DNA of 64,000 nucleotides from Orientallactaga sibirica (Eukaryota; Chordata; Mammalia; Rodentia; Dipodidae), in contig JAEOAD010000025.1 in NCBI GenBank assembly GCA_036365145.1, positions 28,653,001 to 28,717,000 of the forward strand, written 5' to 3'. Every line of letters starts with the position of its first letter. The stretch's first letter is position 1. Under the pieces are notes generated by a model. That model saw nothing but the letters and a program-made list of their open reading frames with translations. It was not told the origin of the DNA and ran no database searches. The translations under genes and the position numbers were made by a program. This document shows positions 1 to 19,312 of this stretch, piece by piece.

Positions 1-516
1 CTCTTCTCCCCATGGCAGAACCTTCTCTCCCCGTCTACTGCCCTCACTCTTCTCCCCATGGCAGAACCTTCTCTCCCACGTCTACTGCCCTCACTCTTCT
101 CCCCATGGCAGAACCTTCTCTCCCACGTCTACTGCCTTCACTCTTCTCCCCATGGCAGAACCTTCTCTCCCACGTCTACTGCCCTCACTCTTCTCCCCAT
201 GGCAGAACCTTCTCTCCCACGTCTACTGCCCTCACTCTTCTCCCCATGGCAGAACCTTCTCTCCCACGACTACTGCCCTCACTCTTCTCCCCATGGCAGA
301 ACCTTCTCTCCCATTTCTACTGCCCTCACTCTTCTCCCCATGGCAGAACCTTCTCTCCCACGACTACTGCCCTCACTCTTCTCCCCATGGCAGAACCTTC
401 TCTCCCACGACTACTGCCCTCACTCTTCTCCCCATGGCAGAACCTTCTCTCCCACGACTACTGCCCTCACTCTTCTCCCCATGGCAGAACCTTCTCTCCC
501 ATTTCTACTGCCCTCA
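1..516. repeat. 47-bp minisatellite, 11 units, cut by window edge
   Basis: The unit is 47 bp, with cores such as cttctccccatggcagaacc and ctctcccacgtctactgccc. Eleven copies are visible at exactly 47-bp spacing, with no indels. Units differ only by substitutions (cacgtc, cacgac, catttc). The array begins before position 1, so its true length is unknown. It lies in the MEF2D intron downstream of the exon at 687-877, ending 170 bp from that exon. Because 47 is not a multiple of 3, all three forward frames stay open; this produces 128-181 codon pseudo-ORFs that are not genes. Confidence 0.97.
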
Positions 517-686
517 GGCAGGTGCTGCTATGTTTTAAGCCCATAAAGAATTCCTGAAAAGCCATACTTGGATGGTCTTGCTCAGCAAGTCTCACCTGCT
601 CTAACCTTCACCTGGCCATAGGTCTGCTCTTTTCCGTTTCCCATCTCCCACTCCCAGCCCCTCCCAAGGCCCAGATACCTACTCAC

Positions 687-9090
<8,404 letters not shown>

Positions 9091-9736
9091 CTTCTCTAGG
9101 GGTCCTTAGTGCCGGGGGAGGGGCTGTTGGGTGGTGGTCTAGGTGTCTCACACTGTGCTCATGAAAGTCTGGGACCAGCACTCAGTTCATGGTCTGCAGG
9201 ACTCGTGTGCACAGCCTCCTGGGAGGGGACAATCGTGAGAAGCGTCAGCACCTCTGCAGTGATGCTCGCTCCTTGGGGGTGTGAGCCAGGCTCAGCACGC
9301 TCCACGAGAGCCTGCTGGTAGCTGTGCCACCTTTAACCTGCAGCAGTGCCAGCTACCTGAGGCAAAGACCTCCCACACCAAATGTGAGCTGGGCTCCCAC
9401 TGGGACCAGAACGTGGTTCAAACTAGATGCCCACAGTAACGACCATCCTCAGGCTTCAGGTCTGACAGAAGATGTGGCTCCTGAGGGTCTGCTTCCTGGG
9501 GAGATGCCCCAGAATAGCTCAGCAACAAGGTCCTTACAAGGGCTCACAGGCCCCGGGAGCTGCAGAACACCCATGCCCAACCAGAGCTCCTGCTCAACAA
9601 TCTGCTTCAGTCATTGGGCCTCAGTCAAGTTTTCGTTTGAAGGAAGGGTTCTGCTGCCTAAACAGAAAGCCAGAGCAGCCAAGCATGTTCTCCCTCTCTC
9701 CTCTCCTTCCCTTCCTCCTTTTCTCTCTCACTAGAG

Positions 9737-10282
9737 ATTAAGCCCAGGGCCTTATACATGCCGGGCAAACATTCTACCATTGAGCACCTTGTTTGAATTT
9801 TTTTTTTTTTTTTTGGTTTTTTGAGGTAGGGTTTCACTCTAGCTCAGGCTGACCTGGAATTCACTCTTGTAGTCTCAGGGTGGTCCCAAACTCATGATGA
9901 TCCTCCTACCTCTGCCTCCCGAGTGCTGGGATTAGAGGCGTACGCCACCACGCCCGGCTGAATTTGTTTTTTTGAGGTAGGGTCTCACTCTAGCCCAGGC
10001 TGACCTAGAATTCACTATGTAGTCTCAGGGTGGCCTCAAACTCATGGCGATTGTCCTACCTCTACCTCCTGAGTGCTAGAATTAAAGTTGTGTGTCACCA
10101 TACTTGCTTAACTTTAAATTTTGGGACAGGATAAGTTGCTCATATTGGCCTTGAGTTTGCAATCCTCCTGCCTCAGCCTCCCAAGTAGCTGGGATGGCAG
10201 GCTTTGTTTTCTGTGATGCTGGGGGTGGAACCCAGGGCCTCATGATGCCTAGGCAAGTGCTCTACCACTAGGCTCACCCTAA
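9737..10282 (-). mobile_element. SINE cluster in MEF2D intron 1 (ID-like, B1, B1, ID-like)
   Basis: There are two antisense B1-like SINEs, at about 9799-9960 (poly-T start, ends ccaccacgcccggc) and 9961-10113. They are flanked by antisense ID/tRNA-Ala-like fragments at about 9737-9790 (cccagggccttatacatgcc) and 10207-10282 (aacccagggcctcatgatgc), plus a small old Alu/B1-like remnant at about 10130-10203. This is one of only a few SINE groups in intron 1. Confidence 0.8.
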
Positions 10283-11327
10283 TCCAAACCAGACCTTACA
10301 GTCCGTTGCAATGCTCTGCAGTGAAGCAGCGCTACCCCAGACAGAAGACAGGCCAGGTCAGTGTGAACAGTGTTTCCCACTGTGAGCACACAGTGAACAG
10401 GACCAATGTCACACGCTGGTGAGGACAGTGTGCTCAGCTCTGCACCCCTGTGCCCCATTCATGGTCCACTGGAGGAACAGCTCCAATTTCAAACGAGTTT
10501 GGGAACCAGGGAGAACCATGGGATGGGAGTTAGCCCAGTCCAGAGAAGGTGGGTACTCTCGTGAACTGACCAGGCCACGCAGCTGGCTGAGCCTCACGGG
10601 GCTGGAAGGGTCAAGGCCCAGTCAGCTGTCGTTCCAGGCGTCCTTGCAGTCAGGTGAAGCTTTTGGGAACTGGTGGAGGAGGGCATGGCTTTCAAAGCCT
10701 GGACCACAGAAGACCGTCCCCTCCCTAGAGCCTGGCCAGAAACCCCAGTGCAGACGGGCAGAGAGGGGAAGAGAACGCCCCAGCCTGGCTTCCGGTCAGT
10801 CCCTGCTCCTCTCTGGCCCCACTCCACAGTCCCCTCAGGTTGTACAGTGATGAGGATGACCATCTAGCACCTCGGCTTGGAGGGAAGGAGGGAGTGTGGA
10901 CACAGGGACCACTACAGGACTGTCCATCAGGTCTTATCACCCAGCTTCCACTCTGCCCAGACATCTCCAGAAAATAGCTCAGCTCCAAACTTTATTCCAA
11001 GGGCCCTCCCCATCTCCCCAAAGCAGGAACCCAGCACCCTCCTCCCTCATCCTTTTCCTTAAGGTGCTCTAGCCCTTGACCTACTGCCCCTACTCCCCAC
11101 ATCCAGGGCCACTAGCAGCTGCACAGATAACCCCATGCAGCCCAGCAGACAGCAGCCAGAACAAGCGCCAGCCTGTGACCCCAACCCCTGCCCTACTCCA
11201 CTGCAAAAACTCCAGCCTAGGGCTTCGGCCTGCCTCTCAACAATCTACATACAGAGCTCCTCCACAACCAGTAGGGATGGCAGCTGGGCAGGGAGATGGA
11301 AGGTGTGCCAGGCTAGGGCTACAGTGA

Positions 11328-11494
11328 ATTTTTTTTATTTTTTATTATTTTTGTTTTTCGAGGTAGGGTCTCACTCTAGCCCAGGCTGATCTGGAATTCA
11401 CTATGTAGTCTCAGGGTGGCCTTGAACTCACAGCGATCCTCCTACCTCTGCCTCATGAGTGCTTGGATTAAAAGTGTGCGCTACCACATCCGGC
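11328..11494 (-). mobile_element. B1-like SINE (antisense to plus strand)
   Basis: A full-length element in reverse orientation: a poly-T stretch, tttttcgaggtagggtctca, the body gacctg/gaattcactatgtagtctc, ending with ccaccaca tccggc. It lies in MEF2D intron 1. Confidence 0.88.
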
Positions 11495-11499
11495 TCTGA

Positions 11500-13136
11500 A
11501 TTTGCCTTTTAAGTGGGATTCTCTGACCTAGCCTAGGAACTCCACTCTAGACCCGCCTGACCTAACTGCCGTGTGGCTGCTTTCTCCCTGTCCTGCTCCT
11601 CCCATGAGGACATTCTTGCTGAGAGGGAACAACTACCCACTTGTGGTCACTGCTGCCTCCTCTGCCAGGCTACAGCTAGCCCTCTAGGTCTTCTTGTGAT
11701 CTTCTGAAGAGCTAGCCTTGCTCGCTCTCCAGCATTACCACCTGTGCAAATAATTAGACTCTGTGCAGGTCCCGAGACTGGAGCTGCATGAGGGCAGGAA
11801 CCAGACCTGTCTTTCTGCCGTACTACTGGCCCAGAGGAAAGAGCTCAGGAAACACATATACAAAGAAAAGACTACTTGACGGTTAGGACGCTGTGAGAGG
11901 TCCTTTTTGCAGTCTAACCTCATGTCAGTCCTGCAGCAGCTGTGGAGCTAGGACCCTTCCTCTACCGGCCGTCTGTCCTTGAAGCCTGTTGGTCTGGACA
12001 CCAATACCCTGCAAGCAGCCCTCCTACACCGCAGTCAACCCTCCCTACACTCAGCTTGGCTGGAGCAGAGGGTGAGACTCTGTAAGTCGTCTAAGGAGCA
12101 GCCCTGAGCACATGGAGATGGAAAGGACTGGGTTGCTTAGGCAACTGTCGCCTGGCAACTAGCTCCCTGGCTGATCTCCTACACTGCCCCCCCCCCCAGC
12201 CTCATGCTGGGGGAGCTGGGATGTGAGAGGGATCAGGGCTGAGGAGGCAGGGAAGCCACAGAGGCCAGTGAGTATCCGATGCCCCCACTCCCTTCACAGT
12301 GGGTCCGTGTTTCATACCCCATGCCTCGGGGGCCTTGCTTGCTGCTGGTTCCTCTCTGCGCCAGCACTGCCAAAGGACAGACCCTGCCTTGGGCAGTCCT
12401 TCCTCTATCTAACCAGAAGCTCTCCTAAGGAGCAGGCTCTGTTTGTACTGGCCTCTTTCCCTTCTATGCCTTCTACACTGCTGCAGGCTCTTTGAAAGCC
12501 CCTGGGCAGGAAGATGAACTCAATCTTGGCTCTGGAAGAAAGGTGTCTAGAGCTGATGGGTACAAAGGACCCTACATGAACCCTGCCCAAGATGTGGAGC
12601 CTGCCCTATCCAAGCTTCCCTACCCCGTGAGGAGTTTTAAAGGACACCTAAGCCTGCTTAATTAGCCTTGTGCCTAACAACCTAACCAAGTGTGAGGAGC
12701 CACGGGCCTGGCATCTGCGCTCCAGATGTGGGCTCTGCTCTCTGGCTGGGCTGACTGCTCTCACACAGCAGGGTGCCAGGGCCCCAAGGCCTGACCATCC
12801 TGTCCTCAGGCCAGAGCTATGTGTCACAGCAGTGGCCTTCAGGGGGCTCCAGCTGGGCAGAGCAGGCTTTGGAGACAGCAGCACAGGGAGGAGTGGTGAG
12901 CTGGGGAGCCAGCAGCAGGAGGGTGGGGTGCAGGGAGCTCTGTCAGTACCCTTGGCAGGAGGCAAGGCTGAGGGGTCAGGGAGTCTGGGGACACAGGACC
13001 TCACGGCAACTGTCAACTGTGTTCACATACAAGTGCAAGACATGGAAGGAGTGGCAGGGCCTGCCTGCCCAGCCCATCCCCTCAGTGAGGGCCTGGCTGG
13101 AAGTAGGGGTAGACCTGGAACCATCCTGCAGGGATG
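11500..13136 (-). other. MEF2D: MEF2D intron 1, non-repetitive stretch
   Basis: About 1.6 kb of unique GC-moderate sequence. Apart from the X-box pair and a short poly-C run at 12187-12198, no gene or repeat was recognised. The overlapping ORFs at 12670-13555 are chance frames that read into the CCTT microsatellite. Confidence 0.6.
12132..12159. promoter_or_regulatory. Two adjacent RFX X-box-like palindromes in MEF2D intron 1
   Basis: GTTGCTTAGGCAAC (12132-12145) is a complete inverted-repeat X-box of the RFX family (GTTGCY-spacer-RGCAAC). One base later, GTCGCCTGGCAAC (12147-12159) is a second, near-perfect copy. The surrounding sequence is unique. Whether RFX proteins bind here is inference. 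Confidence 0.5.
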
Positions 13137-13312
13137 TCCTTCCTTCCCTCTTTCCTTCCTTCCCTCCTTCCTTCCTTCCCTGCCTCCTTCCTTCCTTCCT
13201 TCCTTCCTGCCTTCCTTCCTTCCTTCCTTCCTTCCTTCCTTCCTTCCTTCCTTCCTTCCTTCCTTCCCCTTCCTTCCTTTCTTCCTTCCTTCCTCCCTCC
13301 CTTCCTTCCTTC
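13137..13312. repeat. (CCTT)n microsatellite
   Basis: A polypyrimidine/polypurine tract of mostly cctt units with tccc interruptions. It generates Phe/Leu/Pro/Ser repeat ORFs on the plus strand and Lys/Glu/Gly/Arg repeats on the minus strand; these are not proteins. Confidence 0.97.
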
Positions 13313-13718
13313 CCAACAGCCTCTGTCCTCCTCCACGGTCAGCACCATGGGAGCGCTGCCCTGTGGCTTGAGATGTCAGGAACCTCGTGCATCTGCCTCC
13401 CAAGCCAAATGGAGGTGGGCTGGGGGTGGGGCGCTGCTCTCATTAGGCACTCCCCCTCCTCCCTCCAGGGCCGCCCGGGGCTGCAGGCAGCGCTGGAGAC
13501 AGCTGTCACCCTCCTCCGCCCTCTCCCTGTGGTGGGGCTGCAGGGCATGAAATAAGCAGCAGGCACTGGGGGAGGGGGCGACAATCCAATCCACCTGTCA
13601 CCCCCACAGTCAGGCGGCCTCAAGCAGCCAGCTTGCTACCAGGGGAGGAGGCGTGGGTGAGGTGGGTGGGGTACAGACACAGTAAAGGAAGCAGAAAGAG
13701 GGGCTTCAAGAGGCCACT

Positions 13719-13719
<1 letters not shown>

Positions 13720-13757
<38 letters not shown>
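13720..13757. repeat. (AG)n and (GACA)n microsatellite
   Basis: An agag run of about 22 bp followed by four gaca repeats, in MEF2D intron 1. Confidence 0.9.
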
Positions 13758-14060
13758 AGAAAAGAGGTGGAGCTGGGCTTTGGAGAGGGCAGGAGAGTGA
13801 GGCAAGCCTGAGCCCAGCGTTCCCAGCTCACCCTGTCCCTGGCTCCAGTTCCTAGGTGCTCCAGGAGCTGGCCTGACCTCCTCAGCATCTCCTCTGTCCT
13901 CCTAGACCCTCACATAGCTTCGTCTTCACCCAAGTCCCCTACAAGATCCCAAATGCAGCCCAGCCCCCAAGCCCTCAAAGTTCTGGCAGGCTCACTACCC
14001 AAAACCCTGGTTCCCACCATCTCCCCTCCTCCCGCCAGCAGCCTCGGAGCTGGGCAGGGG

Positions 14061-14093
14061 CTATTTTTAGCCTGGGCACTGAGCTAATTTTAA
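14061..14093. promoter_or_regulatory. Pair of MEF2-binding consensus sites inside MEF2D intron 1
   Basis: CTATTTTTAG (14061-14070) and CTAATTTTAA (14084-14093) both match YTAWWWWTAR exactly and sit 23 bp apart, about two helical turns. They lie in unique sequence roughly 8 kb downstream of the main promoter. The match is seen in the sequence; autoregulation by MEF2 factors is inference. Confidence 0.55.
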
Positions 14094-17000
14094 CTCACCC
14101 ACAAGGGACCTGAGGGCGAGCTGGGGGGCAGTCAAGGAAAGCGGCGCTTGGGGCATGGTGGTCCCAGGCACTGATACCTGTAGAAGGAAAAGAACTGGCT
14201 TGAGGAGCACCAGCCGGGCTCAAGCCACGCTCCAGCTTCTGCTGGAGACGCTCCAGGGCTCCACCCTCCTCCTCGTCCTGCTCCTTTGCTGACCAACTCC
14301 GGAGACGGGGTCATTCTGCTCTCCACTCAGGAGATGCCGCTCCTCCGCGAGGGGCTGTCCACTGCTTGCCACCCCCAGCCTGTCCTTCCCTTAGTGCATC
14401 TCTCATCCTTCCTGCAGCAGCTGTGAGGCGAGGCGAGGCGAGGCGAGGCCCGAGACTCCTAAGCAGGAAGGCATCAGCCATCTCCTGTACCTCCCACCCA
14501 GCTCTGGCCTTCCACTCCTGGCCACCCTGACCCCTCAGAAAGTCCCTAGAGCTGCTCAGAATCGGCCTCTGAATGTCAGGGGCAAGAGGAGATGGTGTCC
14601 TAGCAAGGGGTGAATGAGACCAGGCGGTGAAGGGGCTCAGCTTTTTCAGCCCAGGCGGTCAATCAGTCATTGACACCCAGCTTCACCTCCAGCCAGCAAA
14701 ACACACAGGTGGAGTGAGAAGTCCTGGTGCCTTTCCATCCAGGCCACTGCGTTCCTGCACTGCACGGAGAGGCCCAGCAAGAAGGGGCTCAGTACAGTGT
14801 GGTCCCAAGGAGAGGCGCCAGCCTAGTTGGGCCTATCATGCTCCAGTTGGCGAGAAAAGGCGGAGTGGAGGCCAGAGGGGAGTAAGCGTGGAGCCTGCTT
14901 TGTGAACAGTCACCCCTGGCAAGAGTTGGCTGGGGGCTGGGGGAGGGGAGACACACAGGAGCAGGCACCAGGTAGAACACACAAATATGAGGCCCCAGGG
15001 GTAGGTGCAGCCATCAGGACCCCATCATACACCCGGAATGCCTATCAGACCCAAGGCTTGGTAGTCTCCAAGGCCTGGGCCTGCTCTGGCCCAAGGTACT
15101 TACTGTCCCATCACTGGTGGGGCCAGTTTGGAGACCCAAGCCTGTGCCTTGATTGCCACCCCACCCTTCAGGACAGCAGCCATGACTCACTGCCACATTT
15201 GCATGCTGAGTCTCTCCACCCTTAGTCCTCCAGACTCTACTTCCCACTCCAGGACACAGACCACCTCAGCCAGCACCCACGCCACGCCATAGCACTGAGG
15301 AATCCGCAGGGCTCCTGGCAGTCCAGGCTTCTGGTTGGGTTTTCTCTGCCAGAAAGCAACTCAAATTGCCCCAGGGATGTAGCTGGGCCTCAGGGCCCTC
15401 CATTCCAGTCCAGGGAAGAAGTGCACAGTGCAGTTAGTGGAATTAGGGCGAGGGAGTTAGGGCGAGGCATGGGGACCATACCCCAGAGAAGACTTCCATG
15501 AGTAGGGCGGCAGCAGTGGGCCCAGGAGAACCAACCGTCCTGTGCTTCTGCTCCTGTCCCCAGCTCTGGAGCCACTCTCAAGCAGAGAGGCAGACAGGGG
15601 TCAGACTACAGAGAGGACCTCACAGGCTGAGTCCCTTCGTTATAGAGTGAGCTCTGGGCTTCAAACTTGTTTTGTCAGAAGCCACCCAACCAAGAATGGG
15701 CAGCTGGTGGCATATGGGTGCCATGGAGGCCCCAGCACTGTGCTTCTACCATGGGAGCTGGCAGACAACCAGTCCTCTATGTATCTTGAAGTCTAACTTC
15801 CATCTGTCCAGTTATAGCACCGGCATCCTCTAAAACAACGAGGCCCAGCAGAGGCCACCCATCCTGGCCACCCCTTCCCCAGAAGCCTGAGCCCACTTCA
15901 GTCCTCCAGGCAGATGGGTGATGGGCAGTGGGTCCTAGCTCCCAGAAGCCTTAGCTGAGAAGAGGTGGGGGCAGTTGGGACGGTTAGTGTGTCACCTTCC
16001 ACACACCCTCCACTTCCCTCTGGGGTCTCAGGAGACAGAAGTGAAAGTGGCAGCTGGGATCTTAGAGGAGGGTCAGCATGACAACCGTTGGATGAGTGTA
16101 ACTAGCGCCACGGGGGCGGCAGCAGCCCGGCCGGGAGCGACTTCATGGAAACGGCACTTGGGGCATGATGAACATGCCCGGCCCCAAGAAAAGAGCAAGT
16201 TGCAGAAGAAAACACGCAGGAATTGGAAAGACTCTCTCCGGGCGTAATGCTCGACCCTTGTTCAAACATCCAGAGGCAGACCAAGGGCTGAGCCCAGGCT
16301 GGGCCTTGGGGGAGGGGCAGGGCCGCAGGGCCACTGCACTCACACAGGCCAAGGCAGAAAGAGGCCAATCCAATCAGGGAAGGCAAATCCTCCTGGACAT
16401 GACATGTGGTGACCTCGAGGAGCCACCAAGGATTTAAAGGGGCCATGTGGGGCAGTGGCTGGATGTCCTCTGAGCCCCTGGCAGGTGGGCACAATGACTG
16501 CACATGGCTGGCAGCCCCCAAGCAGCTCTTACAGGACTGGCCCCAGATGAGGCTGTGGCACCCAATCTGATGCAGGGCCCGGACAAGTCCCGCACGCCCT
16601 GTTCAAACGCGCTCCCAAACTTGTGCCCTCATCAAGAAGGGGCTCTTGTGGCTTCAGGAGGCCACTGCAGAGATCCTCTGACCTGGTCAACAAGGACTTC
16701 TCCCTCCAGTCCAGTGGCCTAGAGCGTGCCTTCTTCTGAAGAACTCTCAAGTTCTTGCTGATTTTACAATCCAGCTCCCCCCTGGGAACAGGTGACGTTT
16801 CCTCTCTCCCTGGACCCCACCCCAGCACAGGCTGACAGGTGGCCAAGACAAGTAGCAGCAGCTGGTCCAGGACACCTGTCCCACCCTGCAGCCTCACCCA
16901 GTGCTGTGCTGCCACAGGGTCCACAAAAGAGGAGTTGGCTGAGGTGGATGGGGGTGGGGGGAGGAAGAGAGGGGCCCAGAGGTCAAGGGGAGAGCTGAGG

Positions 17001-19156
17001 CAAGAAGCACCCCTTTTGTGACGTGCCCACCCTCACCACCAGGCATGTTGGGGAGAGAAAGCCTCCATGCTCAAGGTCACCCTCCAGCCCCTGGCTCCCT
17101 GTCTAGGGGCCCCTTTATCGCCTGCCCCTCTCCAGCTGTGGCGCTTCTCGTCTTGCTCTCCCAACCCTCCAGCCACAGCTGTGCAGGTGGGCCTAGGGGC
17201 GAAAAAATCAACCGCACTGGCCGGGGACCTGGTGACATTCAGGGTGCAGGGCAGGTTCTGAGACAAGGAGACCCCACACCACGGTGGAACTGTGGTCCCC
17301 TCAAGGCTTCCTCAGTCCCTATCTGGACAACAGAAGCACTCTGGTTGGGGGAGGGGACTGAAAAGGACGTTTCCCGCTGAACCTCCTCCCTGGTGGGGGG
17401 TTGACAGGGTCCTGTGGAGGGAGGGACAGGATCAGGGAAAGAGGGGGCTGCCACTAAACAGTGCCTTCTACCTCCGCATCCCACTGGGACCCTGACAACC
17501 CTTTCCTTCCAGTCACCCCATTAACCACCCCCACCCTTAGCCCCTGTGGGTCACTGGCTCATCTCCACGCTTGCTTGGGACTTCCTGCCATGGTGCTGAA
17601 ATCTGCAGGCATTACCCTTCCTCCCCCAGGAGTCAGAGCGATACTCTTCCTAACTGCCATCAAACCCTCCTCTGGGCCCTGTCCCACCGTGGGACTGTGG
17701 TCTAGAATGCTCCTTCTTCCTCCTGCAGGGTGGTCCTTTACACTAGACCACAGCCCCCAGCCCTCTTCACTGGCAAGCTCCCTTACTGTCTCCTTCCCAA
17801 AGTACAAAGAACAGCGGCAGAAAGTGTCCCCCCATGTCGGTTCCCTGCACGCAAGGACACAGCAAATGGTGTTCCTTTCCTCTGGCCCTAAGACCTCCAA
17901 CATGTTCACTTTTGGTCTCTGAACCATGTACCCAGGAAAACTGGGCGTATGGGTGAGGCTAGAAGAGCTGTGGTCAGGCCTTCCCTGTGGCGGGCCCAAG
18001 ACTAGGGGAGCAGCCCCAGGACTCCAACACTGAGCCAGGGACACCACGCCAAGGTCGGTGACCAGGCCTGGAGCTCCAGGCCTTATGGGAGTGTAAGTTT
18101 AATGAGTAAATATGGTCCTGCCTGGGTGTGGCCAGCCATAAGCTACAGCTTGGGACAGGTCACTCCCTCCAGCACCAGGCAGAAGGGACTGTCTGCAGCT
18201 GTCTGTCATCCTTGCCTGCAGCTCTGCCTGATTTAGCCAGCACTGGCCAGAGAAGGAATGGTCCCAGGAGGGCAATGGGTGGCCTAGGGATAAGGAAAGG
18301 CAAATATGGAGGGCCTTGGGGATCACCTAGACCAAGCGTCTGACTCCAGAAGCAGCAGAACAGACCAGCACAAACCATCAAAACTGCTGTATCACCTAAA
18401 GGGAACATGCCCACCCGGAAAGCTGAGGCCTGAGGGGCAACTTACCCAAGGACGCAGGCCAGGGTAGGGGCACCAGCTGGGGCAGCCAGGGCGGGCACAG
18501 AGCAGGAAGGGAGGATGGAAGTCAGCCAGCGCTCCCTGACTCACAAGGCATGCTTTCCACAGGCAGGCTCTGCCTGTCCATCTGTGCCCCAACCTCAACC
18601 CCTGCTCCAGCCAAGGCCCTCTGAGCTGTGTGTGCCCTTCGCCTGCCTTCCTGCCTCTAGTCCCTCACCCCCACCCTGCAATCCTTTAATCATCTTTGCT
18701 GCTACTGCCCCCCCACCCGCCAGCGCAGCTGCTCTGTGGGTGTCACACCCCCAAGTGTGTGCCACACACCTTCTCACATGTGCACCATGACCGGCTGCAG
18801 ACCTGCCAAGTGTAGCTGGGCCTACCAGTCTGCCGGGGATGGGGGTGGGGGGCTCCCCAGCCTGCTGGCCATGGCAAGGGACCCAGAGGCCAGCCTTCCC
18901 ACAGCTCTGGATGGAATACTTTTTGTCCCAGTCAGGGAGAGAAGAAAAAGTAAATATTCCAGGGGCCAAATAGCACCAACCCCACTAAGTCAAAGGTCAA
19001 AGCCTTTAGCAGAGCCACTGGAGAGTCAAGTGCTTGACAGCTCCCTCCTTTCCCTGGCCACATTAAGCGCCATCTCTCCCCAACCTAGCTCCACGGGGAA
19101 GTTCTTCCTGTTGTCTAAGTTCCATCCTGTCTGCTATAACTACGAAGAAATCAGGC

Positions 19157-19312
19157 AGCCGGGTGTGGTGGCGCACGCCTTTAATCCCAGCACTTGGGAG
19201 GCAGAGGTAGGAGGATCACTATGAGTTCGAGTGCACCCTGAGACTACATAGTGAATCCAGGTCAGCCTGGTCTAGAGTGAAACCCTACCTCAAAAAACCA
19301 AAAACGACAAGA
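19157..19312 (+). mobile_element. B1-like SINE
   Basis: A plus-orientation full-length element: gccgggtgtggtggcgcacg, then ctttaatcccagcacttggg, ending accctacctcaaaaaaccaa. It lies in MEF2D intron 1. Confidence 0.92.

Larger units (their letters stand above)
13313..19150 (-). other. MEF2D: MEF2D intron 1, long SINE-free unique stretch
   Basis: About 5.8 kb with no recognisable SINE, LINE or LTR, against about one SINE per 200-300 bp in the intergenic region. It holds the MEF2 site pair, a GGCGA pentamer run (about 14426-14448), and an ATTTGCAT octamer at about 15197 close to a TGACTCA AP-1 site. No coding exon was recognised; the many 60-160 codon ORFs show no family motif. It is likely regulatory intron. 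Confidence 0.55.

Noticed and set aside
12..557. Three overlapping plus-strand ORFs of 128-181 codons with repeated MAEPSLPRLLPSLFSPWQN-like units
   Set aside because: They are frames of the 47-bp minisatellite; the unit length is not a multiple of 3, so every frame stays open. No upstream start context or family motif, and the array is intronic to MEF2D.
12670..13555. Long plus-strand ORFs (up to 260 codons) through the CCTT tract
   Set aside because: The open frame is sustained by the microsatellite; flanks have no conserved domain and lie in MEF2D intron 1.
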